Shown one piece after another: positions 12,264 through 23,182 of a stretch of DNA of 64,000 nucleotides. Where the stretch lies: positions 166,873,991-166,937,990 of the forward strand of contig NC_133120.1 in assembly GCF_033568475.1 (NCBI RefSeq), in the 5' to 3' direction. The position numbers and the translations under genes are program-made. The notes beneath the pieces were generated by a model. That model had not been told where the DNA came from, did not search any database, and saw only the letters and a program-made list of their open reading frames with translations. Within the stretch, counting starts at the first letter, position 1, and every line of letters begins with the position of its first letter. Source of the DNA: Henckelia pumila. Its lineage: Eukaryota; Streptophyta; Magnoliopsida; Lamiales; Gesneriaceae.

Positions 12264-15043
12264 TCATCTTTTGAACCAACTGGCTCCTCCTGACCTATCG
12301 CCTTCTCTTCTTCTTCTGTCGGCTTCTTCCTTTCTTCTGGATTCTTCTTCACGTCTTCTTGCCTCTCCTGCTCTTCGTTGCTCTTCTTCCCCCTTTTTGG
12401 CATCACCTTGGTTGAGTCGAAGGATGATCTCAGTGAGTTGAGTGCCAAGGCAGGCTTGCATAGTATCAATTTTTGCATCTATTTGAGCAATTAGAGTAGC
12501 TTGCATAGTGTCCATCCGATCATTCAACTGCCTATGAAGGCGGTTTTCAGATCTGACAACTTGTTCGGAGACGGTAGAGAGCGTTTGGATTTGAGTGCGA
12601 TGATGGGCAGTGATCTCTTTGGACAGATGAGCAAGGTCGCTAGACACGGTCTCAAAATGCCGAATCATCGTCGTGCGTGAATTGTCAAACCATGAGGATG
12701 TATTTGTGATGGCTTGTGAAAAGGAGCAAACTGTTTGCATGAGCTCATGAAGCCTATTTATCAATGTGTGATCCAGAGCTGCTGCCATGACTTCAATATA
12801 TGAGTCATCAGTCTGAAGCATTTGACTCTGTGTGTCATTCCTTGGTGAAGCTGGGCCAGACTCAAGATGATGTGGTGCTGGTGATCTGGCTGGTGAGCTA
12901 GCTGATGGACCTTCCAATAGTGGTACAGTTGGAGATGTAGGGGTCTCGACTGCAGCCAAGATGGTTGGTGGAGTAGCAGGATCAGCACTCGGTTCATCCA
13001 TTAGGAGATCTTCCTCAAACTTTTCAGTAGATGGAGACGGTTGAAGTGCTGGGTCAGCATCAGTCACTGGCTGTTCTGTAGGTGCAAGTGATACAATAGT
13101 GCTTGGTATCTCTGTTGGGGGCACTACTGCTTCACTGCTGCAAGGAGACTCTGTCATAGAGGTGACAGGAATTTCTTGTTCAATCACTTCGAAAGAATCT
13201 TGTGGACGACTGGGAGAGGTGTGAGCGGTCGCCGCTGGAGATGAGTGAGCAGTCACAGCTGCTTCCGGTTGAATTACTGCTTGGACTGCGGTTGAGGCGG
13301 GGTCGACCGATGAAGATGCTCCCACAATCGATCCTAGAGCGGATGACTGAAACAGGTCAGCAGTGATGAGACCGGTCAGAATCCCATCCGAAAGAGTAAT
13401 AGCAGAGACGTCTTCTTCACCCTGATCTTGGGTAAGAAAAGTCTTCATCATCACCTGTGCTTCCAGTCCATAAGCCTGTAAACAAGCTGCTGAAGCTGTC
13501 GTCTTTACGTTGTTAAGAGCTTGGAAGTGCTGAAGTAGTTGAGTGATTTGACGTAGACTATTCTGTAGTCCAGTCAAAATCACAAAGTCATCGGCGGCGG
13601 TAGGACTCTTGGATTTGAAGTTCTTGACACGCTCATTAATCAGCAGAGATAACAGGCTTCCTCGAAGCTTCAAGTTGATGAGCTGTCTTCTTCCCAGAGC
13701 CTCCACGATGTCTTCAGTGTCAGCAAAAAGAAGCATCTTTTGCTCAATAACGTTCAGAGCTTTCCACTTAGGAAATATTTGAGCAAGCGTCAGGTGAGTA
13801 CGGGAATGATGCCATCTGTCAAAGCACTGTAGGTGACGCTTGACAGTGCGGAGAACGTGAGAGATGATCAAGTTGAGCTCCACAGTAGCTGCTGGTTGAG
13901 CCTTAGGTGAGTAGATCATCACACCTTTTCCTTTGTCTTTGGGATCAGCGAGAGTGACCTTTGGAGTTGATGAGGCACCTTCCCTGATTATCACACCTTT
14001 GGTAGGACGTGGAGCAGTAGTAGCAGTAGTGGTAGTAGTCTCGACCGTTGGCAGAATTGGTGTTGGAACGGTAGGAGCAAGTCCAGAAAGGGACTTTAAC
14101 TTCTTGTGCTGCCTCTTCTTCTCGCCTGCAGGCGTGGATGGCACAGCTGCTTTGGAGACAGAAGGAGATGACTTGCTGAAGGCTTGAATCAGTGGAACGT
14201 TCTCACGTGATTCTTCTTCAGAGTCAGACTCTATGATAAGTTGACGCTTGGCAGATTTCTTGTATGGGCTGGTTTGGCCGCTACCGGAACTGTTGAAAGC
14301 GGTTGAGTGGCAGCAACAACACTTGCGGTTGAAGGCAGAGTGTCGACCGCAACCTCTTTCTTGTTCAGAAACTTGAAGATTGTAGACTTGTTGAGCCATT
14401 TGGTGGGATGCAGAGGATCAGTCTTGGAGAAGTCTACTCCAAGGACGCTCAAGATGTGGCAAATTTGCAGAGCAAATCCCTCGGATTGCCCTTTTCCCCT
14501 GATCATTTCACATAAAGTAGTGAACAATATGTCTGACCAGTTGATGTTGATTTTGGAGGCGATACAAGCCATGTATTGGAATTTCTCCATCGTCACCTTG
14601 TCGTATGATCCAGCCTTGGCAAGAAGATTCTTGGCCACGATGTTGGTCAATAGCCTGAATGGAGCTTTAAGAGATGTCTTCTGAGCCGGCAGTTTGATCG
14701 GAGCATCAGTGGTTGAGAATTCCTTCAACCAGTATGAGCAGTTACCATCGGGAAGATCCGCGCATTTTGTCAAACCCCTGGAGGGCAGATCAAATGTGCT
14801 GGCGAAGAACTTTTGATTGAAGGAATAGGACTCTGTCCGGATCAAGCATTTGACAGTCCCATGCTCGATTTGAGCGGTTGCAAATAACTCCTTCAAGACA
14901 GGCAGATCGCAGATGGCGCTGCTTCCCAAAAACTTCTTCAGTCCAGAGGCTTCAAGCATGGTGAAGACCTCAGTGATTCCTGCATTGTTTGCCTCAATAA
15001 CGGAATCAAAGTTGATTGCAAGACAAGTCTTCTGGATCGACAT
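12264..15043 (-). pseudogene. Third ORF of the sirevirus (env-like position), frameshifted
   Basis: Two overlapping frames form one gene of roughly 930 codons between pol and the 3' LTR. The upstream part (ATG at 15043, context ATCATGTC) encodes a globular domain of about 250 residues. The downstream part, entered by a frameshift between about 14262 and 14290, begins with a basic patch and an acidic run (ESDSEEES). It continues as a long Pro/Ser/Thr/Ala-rich linker (about codons 290-700), a heptad-like coiled-coil segment (near 12450-12750), and a highly charged Glu/Arg/Lys tail ending at 12264. I see no convincing signal peptide or transmembrane helix, so a membrane envelope role is not supported. 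It occupies the position of the SIRE1 env-like ORF; function unknown. A TATA-containing promoter lies about 125 bp upstream of the ATG. Confidence 0.75.
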
Positions 15044-15167
15044 GATAGCTGTACACAAGAACTCGAGCAGAGAGTAAGCAAAAGCTTGATAGTAATACGA
15101 TAGAATTTTTTAATGCAATATGAAAGCTTTAGCAATGGTGAAAGGTTGATATACGAGTGTAAAGAAG

Positions 15168-15177
15168 TATATATAGG
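15168..15177 (-). promoter_or_regulatory. Putative internal promoter (TATA box) for the third ORF
   Basis: The minus strand reads CCTATATATACTTC here. A GGCCCAT motif (plant site-II-like) lies just upstream at about 15184-15190, and a TGACATCA motif a little further upstream. The first ATG of the third ORF is at 15043, leaving a plausible leader of roughly 90-100 nt. The non-coding gap between the pol stop (15408) and this ATG is about 365 bp. Promoter activity is inferred from composition and spacing only. Confidence 0.5.
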
Positions 15178-15383
15178 AACCTATGGGCCATATGGTGATG
15201 TCATGAAAAGTATTTTTGAAATTCAAAAAGTTTTGAAGAGTATAATCACCGCGCCCAATTAATGTCATTTGGTTCAGAGCACAAAGCTGCTAGTACGGAG
15301 CCTGTCAGAGACTAGCTAAAGGCGGATGATATGCCAATATTTATGGCAATGTAACAGCTAAGCTATTAACGTCATACTAGCAA

Positions 15384-15400
15384 TCATTCCCCCTAAAAAC
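15384..15400 (-). promoter_or_regulatory. Internal polypurine-tract-like motif
   Basis: The minus strand reads TTTTTAGGGGGAATGATT, close in form to the terminal polypurine tract and located just after the pol stop codon. Sireviruses are known to carry reiterated polypurine tracts, so an auxiliary plus-strand primer is plausible. Confidence 0.4.
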
Positions 15401-15407
15401 ATGCATA

Positions 15408-18400
15408 CTAACTTAGATCTACTAAGCCAAGAATATTTCAAAAATATGAAAACTTAGCGTCCGGTAAAGGCTTGGTGAATATGTCTGCTGCTTGCTGATC
15501 GGTAGAGATGTATTCCAGCCGGATTTCCTTCTTTAAGACATGATCTCGGATAAAGTGATGCCTGACATCAATGTGCTTTGTCCTAGAGTGCATCACTGGA
15601 TTGTCAGTGATGGCTATGGCACTTGTATTGTCACAGTAGATAGGAGTTTCACTCGACCGGATTCCATAATCATTAAGCTGCTATTGAATCCAGAGTATTT
15701 GAGCACAACAGCTGCCAGCAGCAAGGTATTCTGCTTCGGCGGTCGAGGTAGCAATTGATGTCTGCTTCTTACTTGACCACGAAATTAGTCTATCTCCAAG
15801 GAATTGACATGTGCCACTTGTACTTTTGCGATCAATTCTACAACCTGCATAATCTGCATCTGAATAGCCAATAAGATTAAGATTTGAATCTTTGGGATAC
15901 CAAAGACCCACATTAGTAGTTCCTTTAATATATTTAATTATTCGTTTGGCGGCAATGAAATGAGATTGCTTAGGTGCTGCTTGAAATCTAGCACATAAAC
16001 AAACTGAATACATGATATCCGGTCGACTGGCAGTCAAATAAAGCAATGAGCCAATAAGGCCTCGATACATTGTTACCTCGACCGGGATTCCCCCTTCATC
16101 TTTATCAAGCTTGATTGATGCACTCATGGGGGTAGATACAGTTGAGCACTGTTCCATTCCAAACTTCTTTACCAATTCTTTGGCATACTTGGATTGATTG
16201 ATAAATATTCCAGTTTCAAGTTGCTTCACTTGCAATCCAAGAAAGAAATTTAGCTCGCCCATCATGCTCATTTCAAATTTCTCCTGCATCATCTTAGAGA
16301 ACTTTGAGCACAACTTGGGGTTAGTTGACCCAAATATAATGTCATCAACATAAATTTGTACTAGTAACACATGATCACCTTTTACAAATTTAAACAAGGT
16401 CTTATCGACCGTTCCAATTTGGAAATCATGTTCCAGTAAAAATTTTAGTAATGTATCATACCATGCACGCGGTGCTTGTTTTAATCCATAGAGGGCTTTG
16501 TCAAGTTTATAGATATATTGAGGATGAGTAGGATTGACAAAACCTGGTGGTTGTTCAACGTACACCTCTTCTTGAAGTAAACCATTGAGGAATGCAGACT
16601 TGACATCCATTTGATAAACTTTAAAGTCCTTGAAAGCTGCATAGGCAAGAAAGATGCGGATTGCTTCTAGTCTTGCAACTGGCGCGAAGGATTCCTCAAA
16701 GTCTATGCCTTCTTCTTGTCTGAATCCTTGTGCAACAAGTCGAGCTTTGTTACGCACAACAGTGCCATGTTCATCGAGCTTGTTACGAAACACCCATCTA
16801 GTTCCAATCACATTTTGATTTTCCGGTCGAGGAACTAGATGCCAAACATTGTTGCGGGTGAATTGATTCAACTCTTCTTGCATAGCTTCAATCCAGCTGA
16901 CATCTGATAGATCTTCATCTATCTTCTTGGGCTCTACCTGAGATATGAAAGCTGCATGCAAGAATTCATTAATCATTTGACCACGTGTTTTTCGAGGAGC
17001 AGAAGGGTCACCTATGACCAACCCAGGTGGATGGTCTTTGTTCCACCTAAAATAATTCCCTAAAGGGTTGTCATCAATTGGTTGACGAACGTCCTCGTTT
17101 ACTGGATCATCATTGGCAGGAGGATCGTTATCAACCGGTAGATCCTCTTCTGGCCTTGTTTGATCACACACGGTAGAGGGAACTGGATCATCCTTCTTTG
17201 GAGGATATGGATCACTGTCACTCTCTTCCTGTAGATTTGTGTTTTCCAGTCTATGACTCAGATCATTTATGCTCCCTTGAGTTTGTTCTGTACAAAGAGT
17301 AGATTCATCAAAAACAACATGAATGGTTTACTCGACCGTTAGTGATCTTTGATTGAACACTCGATAAGCTCTGCTAACGGCTGAGTAACCAATAAAAGTT
17401 CCTTCGTCTGCTTTGGCATCGAAGGCTGTCAAATGATTTTTGCCATTGTTGTGGATAAAGCATTTGCACCCAAAAATTTTGAAGTATGAAATATCAGGTT
17501 TTGTGCCATTCCAGATCTCATATGGAGTTTTGTTGAATCGTTTATTAATCATAGATCTGTTTTGAGTATAGCAAGCTGTGTTAATTGCTTCTGCCCAAAG
17601 CCTTTGAGAAACATTTGAATCAGCAATCATAGTTCTGGCTGCTTCTTTTAAAGTACGGTTCCTTCTTTCAGCCACCCCATTTTGCTGTGGGGATCTAGCA
17701 GCTGACAACTCATGCTTGATTCCCTGATCATCTAGATAAGTCATAAGAGTGGTGTTTAAAAATTCAGTCCCTCTATCACTCCTGATTCTATCTATCACCG
17801 TAGATTGTTCATTTTGCAAGCGTTTAAAAAGCTTAATCAGGTGAGGTGCAGTTTGATCTTTTGAAGAGAGAAAGATGACCCAAGTAAATCGAGAAAAGTC
17901 ATCTATAACAACAAGAACATATCTCATTTCCCCTATGCTTCTTACTGGTATAGGACCAAATAGGTCCATGTGAAGTAAATCTAAGCATTTGGAAGAAGAC
18001 ATACACCCTTTATTTTTAAAGGTTGCTCTCACCTGCTTTCCTAGTTGACAAGCAGGACAAACTTTGTCTTTTATAAAATCTCCTTCAGGCAGACCAGAAA
18101 CCAAATCATGCTTCCTCAAGTTAGAAATGGACTTAAAATTTAGATGATTTAACCGCTTATGCCACAACCAATGTTTATCATGATGAGCAGTAAGACAAGT
18201 AGGTGAAGAAATATGTGAGCAAGACCAGTTTACCTTGTAGGTGTTTAGGTCTCTTACACCGGTCATAAGAGTCTCACCTTTGTCATTTTTTATGATGCAA
18301 GTGTGTTTGTGAAACTCGACCGAATGATCATTGTCACATAGTTGACTAATACTTATCAAATTATAGCACAGTTTGTTAACAAGTAACACATCTTTAATAA

Positions 18401-18635
18401 TGATGTTACCATGGATAATCTTACCCTTACCCACGGTTTTACCTTTGGAGTTGTCTCCAAAGCTGATCTTTGGTCCTTTGCACAGCACAACTTTTGTTAG
18501 AAGTTCTGGATTCCCTGTCATGTGCCGTGAGCAACCACTATCTAAGTACCAGGTAGTGTCCTTGATAGAAGTGGTCTTCTCGCCCGTTTGGACTTTTAGT
18601 ACCTGCAAAAAGTGAAGAACTTTTGGTACCCATAT
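15408..18635 (-). pseudogene. Copia pol (protease, integrase, RT, RNase H), nonsense-mutated
   Basis: Read right to left: protease with WYLDSGCSRHMTG near 18,540; GAG-pre-integrase and zinc finger (LWHKRLNHLNF, CPACQLGK); integrase core (LLHMDLFGP, later SDRGTEF and PQQNGVAERRNRT); RT ([24 protein letters not shown], catalytic YVDDIIFG near 16,330); and RNase H ([18 protein letters not shown]). The domain order is diagnostic of Ty1/copia. In-frame stops break it at 17326-17328 (TAA between integrase and RT), near 15681 (TAG) and near 15440 (TGA); the terminal TAG is at 15408-15410. Frame is otherwise maintained throughout, so the damage is point nonsense mutation rather than indels. Gag lies upstream in the same frame, separated by TAG at 18636. 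Confidence 0.93.
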
Positions 18636-20648
18636 CTAGTAGGGTCCAGGTCGGATTAGCCCTTTCGGGACCCACACCTGGAACACCCTTACAGATTTGC
18701 CCGTGTGTGTGTCCAGAAATCTGTGCGGTCGATAAGCAATAAATGTGTGTGCTTGTGAGGTTGCTGTGTGCTGCTTGCCTTTTTTATATTTATCAGTTAG
18801 CATGTACCTCTTTTGAACTGGCCTGCAATTAAAGTACTGGTAAGGCTTCTCCTTTGACCATCTTCTCTTAGAGTAGTTAGACTCATTCCATGGCCTTTTG
18901 AAATTAGATTGGTTTCCCTTTCTTCTTTCATTAGGTTTTGGTTTGACCCAAGTTCCTCTTTGATTAGAGATCTGGGGATCCACATATCCCAGCCCTCTAT
19001 GCTTAGAGCTTCGTTCGTTAGATACTTTCTGATTTTTGTCAAAGCTGCACTCATCATGTTCATATATCGTGCTGGACCTGAAAAATCTTATTTTGTTAAG
19101 ATTGCCTTTGTCCAGGCTTGGCTGAATACAAGATTCCATAGACTGTTCATTTGTTCCAAACCCTAGACCGATTTTGTCATGTGCCGGTCTTTGGATTTCT
19201 TGAATCTTGTCAATGGTTACAGAAGATTTATTCCAAGCCTTAATTGTTTCAAGTAGTTTTTTGTTCTCAGCCAAGGTTGCTTGGAACACTCTTTTCAAGG
19301 TGTCATTCTCAGTAGCCAGCAGACTTAGCTTGACCTTAAGACCATCAAGCTCTTTTCGCTGCATGCAGCTTGACTCGCTTGACTTATCTTTTAGGTCAGC
19401 TCTTTCTGCCTTTACCTCCTCGAATTCCTTGGATAATGCTTTGTATTCATTAGCCATTTCGTGTAAAGCAGTAACTAGATCACTGTGAGTAAATTCAGGT
19501 GAACCAAAGTCAAATACCTCCTCAGCTTCTTCTTCGATGTCAGCCATAAGGCATTCCACCTTTTCATCATCGCTGTCATCTGAAGAGCTTCCGGTATTGG
19601 GGTTGTCAGAGTCAGACTCAGCCCACTTGCTTTTGCTTTCGTCTGCTACTAGAACCCTTTGGTTTCTTCCTTTTCTAAACGTCCTCTTGTCCTCCTTGCC
19701 CCTTCTTCTTTCGAAAACTTGCTTCTGATCATTGCTCTTAGGCTTGGTGCAATCTGCAATGAAGTGGCCTGGCTTGCCACAGTTAAAACAAGTAGGACCA
19801 TCGTCTGTATGGTCCGATTTATGATAATTTTTAAATTTAGAATTGTTTTTACGCATAAATCTACCAAATTTCTTGACAAAGAGTGTCATGGCTTCGTTGC
19901 TGATTTGCTCAGCTGATCTCTTTGGAGCTTCCTCGACCGGTGGACATATCATCATTGAGGTTAAGGCCTTGGTTGGTTGAGAGGTAGATGGTTCATCTTC
20001 TGTCCTCATGTTGAGCTCGAACTCGTAGGCTTTGAGATCTGCAAAGAGATCATGCAGTTCAACCTTACTTAAGTCTTTTGACTCCCTCATGGCCACTGTC
20101 TTGATCTCCCATTCTTTGGGCAAAGCTCTCATAACCTTCACAGCAATTTCACGGTTAGTATAAATTTTTCCTAAAGCAATAAGATCACAAATGATACTAC
20201 TGAACCGTTCATCAAATTCAGCCATGGTTTCCCCTGGCTTCATTTTGGCATTGTCATATTTTTGAATGGCCATGGTGAGCTTGTTCTCCTTGGTCTGGTC
20301 ATTTCCTTCACACAGCTGAGTGAGCTTCTCCCAAATCTCCTTTGATGTGGAGCATGACTTGATTTTGCTGAACATGTTCTTGTCCAGTGTTTTTTATAGG
20401 ATGTCCCGGGCCACATTGTCAAGATTGGCCTTATTTTTGTCCTCAGTAGTCCACTCAGCTCTTGGCTTCTCAATCATTTGTCCTGCACCATCGGTTAGAG
20501 CTGGGTTGACCTTCATGATTTTGATAGGACCGTCTGTTATGACATATAGGATGTCATCGTCCTGTGCTGCAAGATGTGCCTGCATGCGAATTTTTCAGTC
20601 ATCATAATCTTCTTTAGAAAACATAGGAATTTTGTTGAAAGAAGTCAT
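18636..20648 (-). pseudogene. Copia gag (capsid and nucleocapsid), nonsense-mutated
   Basis: The ATG at 20648 follows the primer site by about 40 bp. The N-terminal part resembles copia Gag. A UBN2-type capsid region follows (KEIWEKLTQLCEG, MAEFDERFSSIICDL, LPKEWEIK), then a CCHC knuckle CFNCGKPGHFIADC near 19,760. After that come an acidic stretch, a predicted coiled coil (about 19,250-19,450) and a basic region. Premature stops occur at 20595-20597 (TGA) and 20394-20396 (TAA). The long region after the knuckle fits sireviruses, whose Gag is larger than usual. It ends in frame with pol at TAG 18636-18638, between two WVPK-type motifs. Confidence 0.9.
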
Positions 20649-20687
20649 GATTTTAAAACTTTAGATCAGCAGTTGAGAAAGGAACCC

Positions 20688-20699
20688 GCTCTGATACCA
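20688..20699 (-). promoter_or_regulatory. Primer binding site of the copia element
   Basis: The minus strand reads TGGTATCAGAGC two bases after the end of the 5' LTR. It is complementary to the 3' end of plant initiator tRNA-Met, the usual primer of Ty1/copia elements. Confidence 0.92.
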
Positions 20700-20701
20700 C
20701 T

Positions 20702-21982
20702 TGTTGGGATCGGTTCAGAGGGTAGAGGGGGGGGGGGGTGAATACACTCTGAAACTTATTTTCTTTCTTTTCAAAATGATCAAGTGAAGTTTAGTTCACT
20801 TAATCTGTTTTCTCAACTTCTAAAACGGTTTGAACAATTAAAATAGTGCGGAAATAGTTCAGAGGTTTTAGTGATGCAAAGGCAAGTTATAACACGATGT
20901 ATGAGCAATATATAAGATAAATATGCAGTAAAGACTAAGGCACGATTTATGGAAGTTCGAAAGCTTAATCCTTCTACGTCTCCCCTTCTTCCACTTAGGA
21001 AGGAATTCACTAGAAGACTTTGGTTATTACAACGTCTTGCAATACACCCACTTCAGACTTAGGACTTATCCAATGCCTAATCCGAAACTCCTAGATTTAC
21101 ACAGATAAGATTCTCAGTTCTTATCAGACTCTTGGAAGCTTTCAGAGTAGCTTCAAGTCTCTTCAATAATGAATACAGTCCGGTTGAGCTTCTCAAACTG
21201 CAGAGCGGTCGAGAGGCTTGGAAACCCTAGGATGATCCTTAAAGATCAGATATGTAAACTGTAGGCGAGGGTTTATTTGAGCAGCAAGTGAATGATCTTG
21301 TAAGTGTGCTCAAGTATTGCTTCAGTATATCAGATTAGGACTTCTGATAGTATTCAAGTGATTGAGTTGATTGAGATTTTTCGTGTTGCTTGTCTTCTTG
21401 TCACTTCTTGAGCAATCTTCCCTTTATATAGGTCAATCATCAACGTCTTTATTTTGAACGTTCTGATGCTGCATTGAATGCACATTTAATGCTTCATAAA
21501 TGCATTGATGATTCTGCATGAAGATCGTACACTTCTTTAAATGCAGACAACTTCCAGGGTCCAAAACTGGTATAAACGGTCGAATGCTTTATCTGTAGCC
21601 ATTATGCGTTTTTGCCATTTTAGTGCAACTTGTTGTCTCGATGCAAGAGTCAACAGATCTTCTGATACGCCGGTTCTGATTTTGATAAAAGATCTTGCAA
21701 AGAACGTCTTGTCACAAGTATTTGTCTTGAGATATCTTGATAAGCAGTTGGCATTCTTCCGGTAGATAGATTTATCCTCTGCTGGTTTGAATAACCAGTC
21801 GATAGGCTTGTGACTGCAACCGGTCAAGAGACAAAGGCGGTTGACAAGCTTCCGGTAGATAACTTGAAGGGTTTAGACGGTTGCGGTAGGAGTTGTAGTA
21901 GATTCCTGAAATACAAAAGATTGGCAGCGCATTCCTATGCAATGAGTTGTTGTTTGTTATCACCAAAATGTCGGATTCAACA
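20702..21982 (-). repeat. Copia 5' LTR (right copy)
   Basis: This 1281-bp copy is colinear with 10812-12087. Differences are about 15 substitutions plus a longer G run near the right end of the LTR in element orientation (20725-20740). In element orientation it would carry the promoter for gag-pol. Confidence 0.93.
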
Positions 21983-21987
21983 GTTTC

Positions 21988-22171
21988 TTTAAATGTAAAA
22001 TTCATTTAAAAATTCTAACTATATGTTAAGACGATAACTGAAATTTAGAATAAAACTAAAATTAAAAATCTTAATTTTATTTCGCTAGTAGATAAACTAA
22101 ATTTACAAATATATTTTTATTACTAAGATATTTTTATTTATTATATCGTAGATTTGATCACGGGTATCACA
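21988..22171 (-). repeat. Array LTR 4, part 2
   Basis: The remaining 184 bp of LTR 4 follow the second GTTTC duplication (21983-21987). They continue colinearly with the matching segment of LTRs 1-3 and end in ATCACA. Confidence 0.9.
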
Positions 22172-23182
22172 TTCTACCCTCCTTAAAAAAAAGTTTCGTC
22201 CTCGAAACTTGAATTTTGTATTTTGACTGTTATAAATAAGCAAAATTTTAATATAAAAAATATCATATAATATTATAAAATATCTTTAGGTCTTTCTTGG
22301 GATTGATTGTGGAAAATTATCTCAACATAAAGAAAATCAAATGATCTAAAAAAATATTATCGGAGAGCCGAGAAGGGAATTAAAAATTTATATTCTAGAA
22401 AAATGTTTTAACAGAAAAAAAAATGTTTTCTATATCTAATAAAAAAAACATTTTTAAAAGCATAATAACTAGGAACATAAATAGTATTTTTCTGAAATCA
22501 GCTCAACAAAATTTCTTAACAAAAGTTTAGGAATCAAAATTAAGCATGTAATAAAAATTCAATAACTTGATAGATTTAATTTCAGAAAGTGAAGACATTT
22601 TTATTTTAAAAATAGAAATGAGGATTGATGATCCAAATAAACCTAATACATGACTCATCAAAATATACGAGAGAGAATAATTTTTTTTTCTCTAATTATT
22701 TGTAGGGAAGTATGATCCTTATGGAAAAAAAAAATTATTCTTATTAACTAGATTTTTTTATCAAGTATTTAACACTAATAAAAACCTTCGAGTCAAACTA
22801 TAACCTAATCACATCCATATATATATAACCCAATATTGTCAAGCAAACTTAAACTTCGACAATCATGACTTAAAATTTTTATCTATAATGTGACAAACAT
22901 TAGCTCCCAAATAATTCTTTATAAATCCAAAATTAGAACAAACTTAAATATTTATATCGACTAGGTAACCTAAATAATAGTCCCAAAATGATTCGAACAT
23001 AAATCTAAGTAATCATTCTCATTTTTATACTAACCTTAAAAATAATATTAGTTCCCATTGTTTGTCTTCAAGTGATTCCTCATCATTCCAAATCTTACTT
23101 ACTAGACCCCAATAATCATTTTCATTCTTCATCCTAATTTCCCATCAAGATCATGAACCTGGTTTGGCTTTGATACCACTTA
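22172..23182 (-). other. Array internal region 4 (non-coding)
   Basis: This 1011-bp copy is colinear with internal regions 1-3. It has the purine tract at the left edge and the tRNA-Met primer site next to LTR 5 (TGGTATCAAAGCC on the minus strand near 23,167-23,179). Confidence 0.85.

Larger units (their letters stand above)
10812..21982 (-). mobile_element. Sirevirus-like Ty1/copia retrotransposon
   Basis: This 11,171-bp element lies in minus orientation, flanked by a perfect 5-bp duplication GTTTC (10807-10811 and 21983-21987). It has LTRs of about 1.28 kb, an initiator tRNA-Met primer site, gag with a CCHC knuckle, pol in copia order (protease, integrase, RT, RNase H), then a long third ORF before the 3' LTR. 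Large size, kilobase LTRs and an extra ORF after pol are the hallmarks of the sirevirus (SIRE1/Maximus) lineage. Each coding unit carries at least one break, so the copy is not autonomous. The LTRs differ at roughly 15 positions by eye, which implies recent insertion into LTR 4 of the array. Confidence 0.93.

Noticed and set aside
12206..12478. Lysine/glutamate-rich frame of 90 codons on the minus strand
   Set aside because: Overlaps the charged tail of the third ORF in another frame; low-complexity coding often opens alternative frames.
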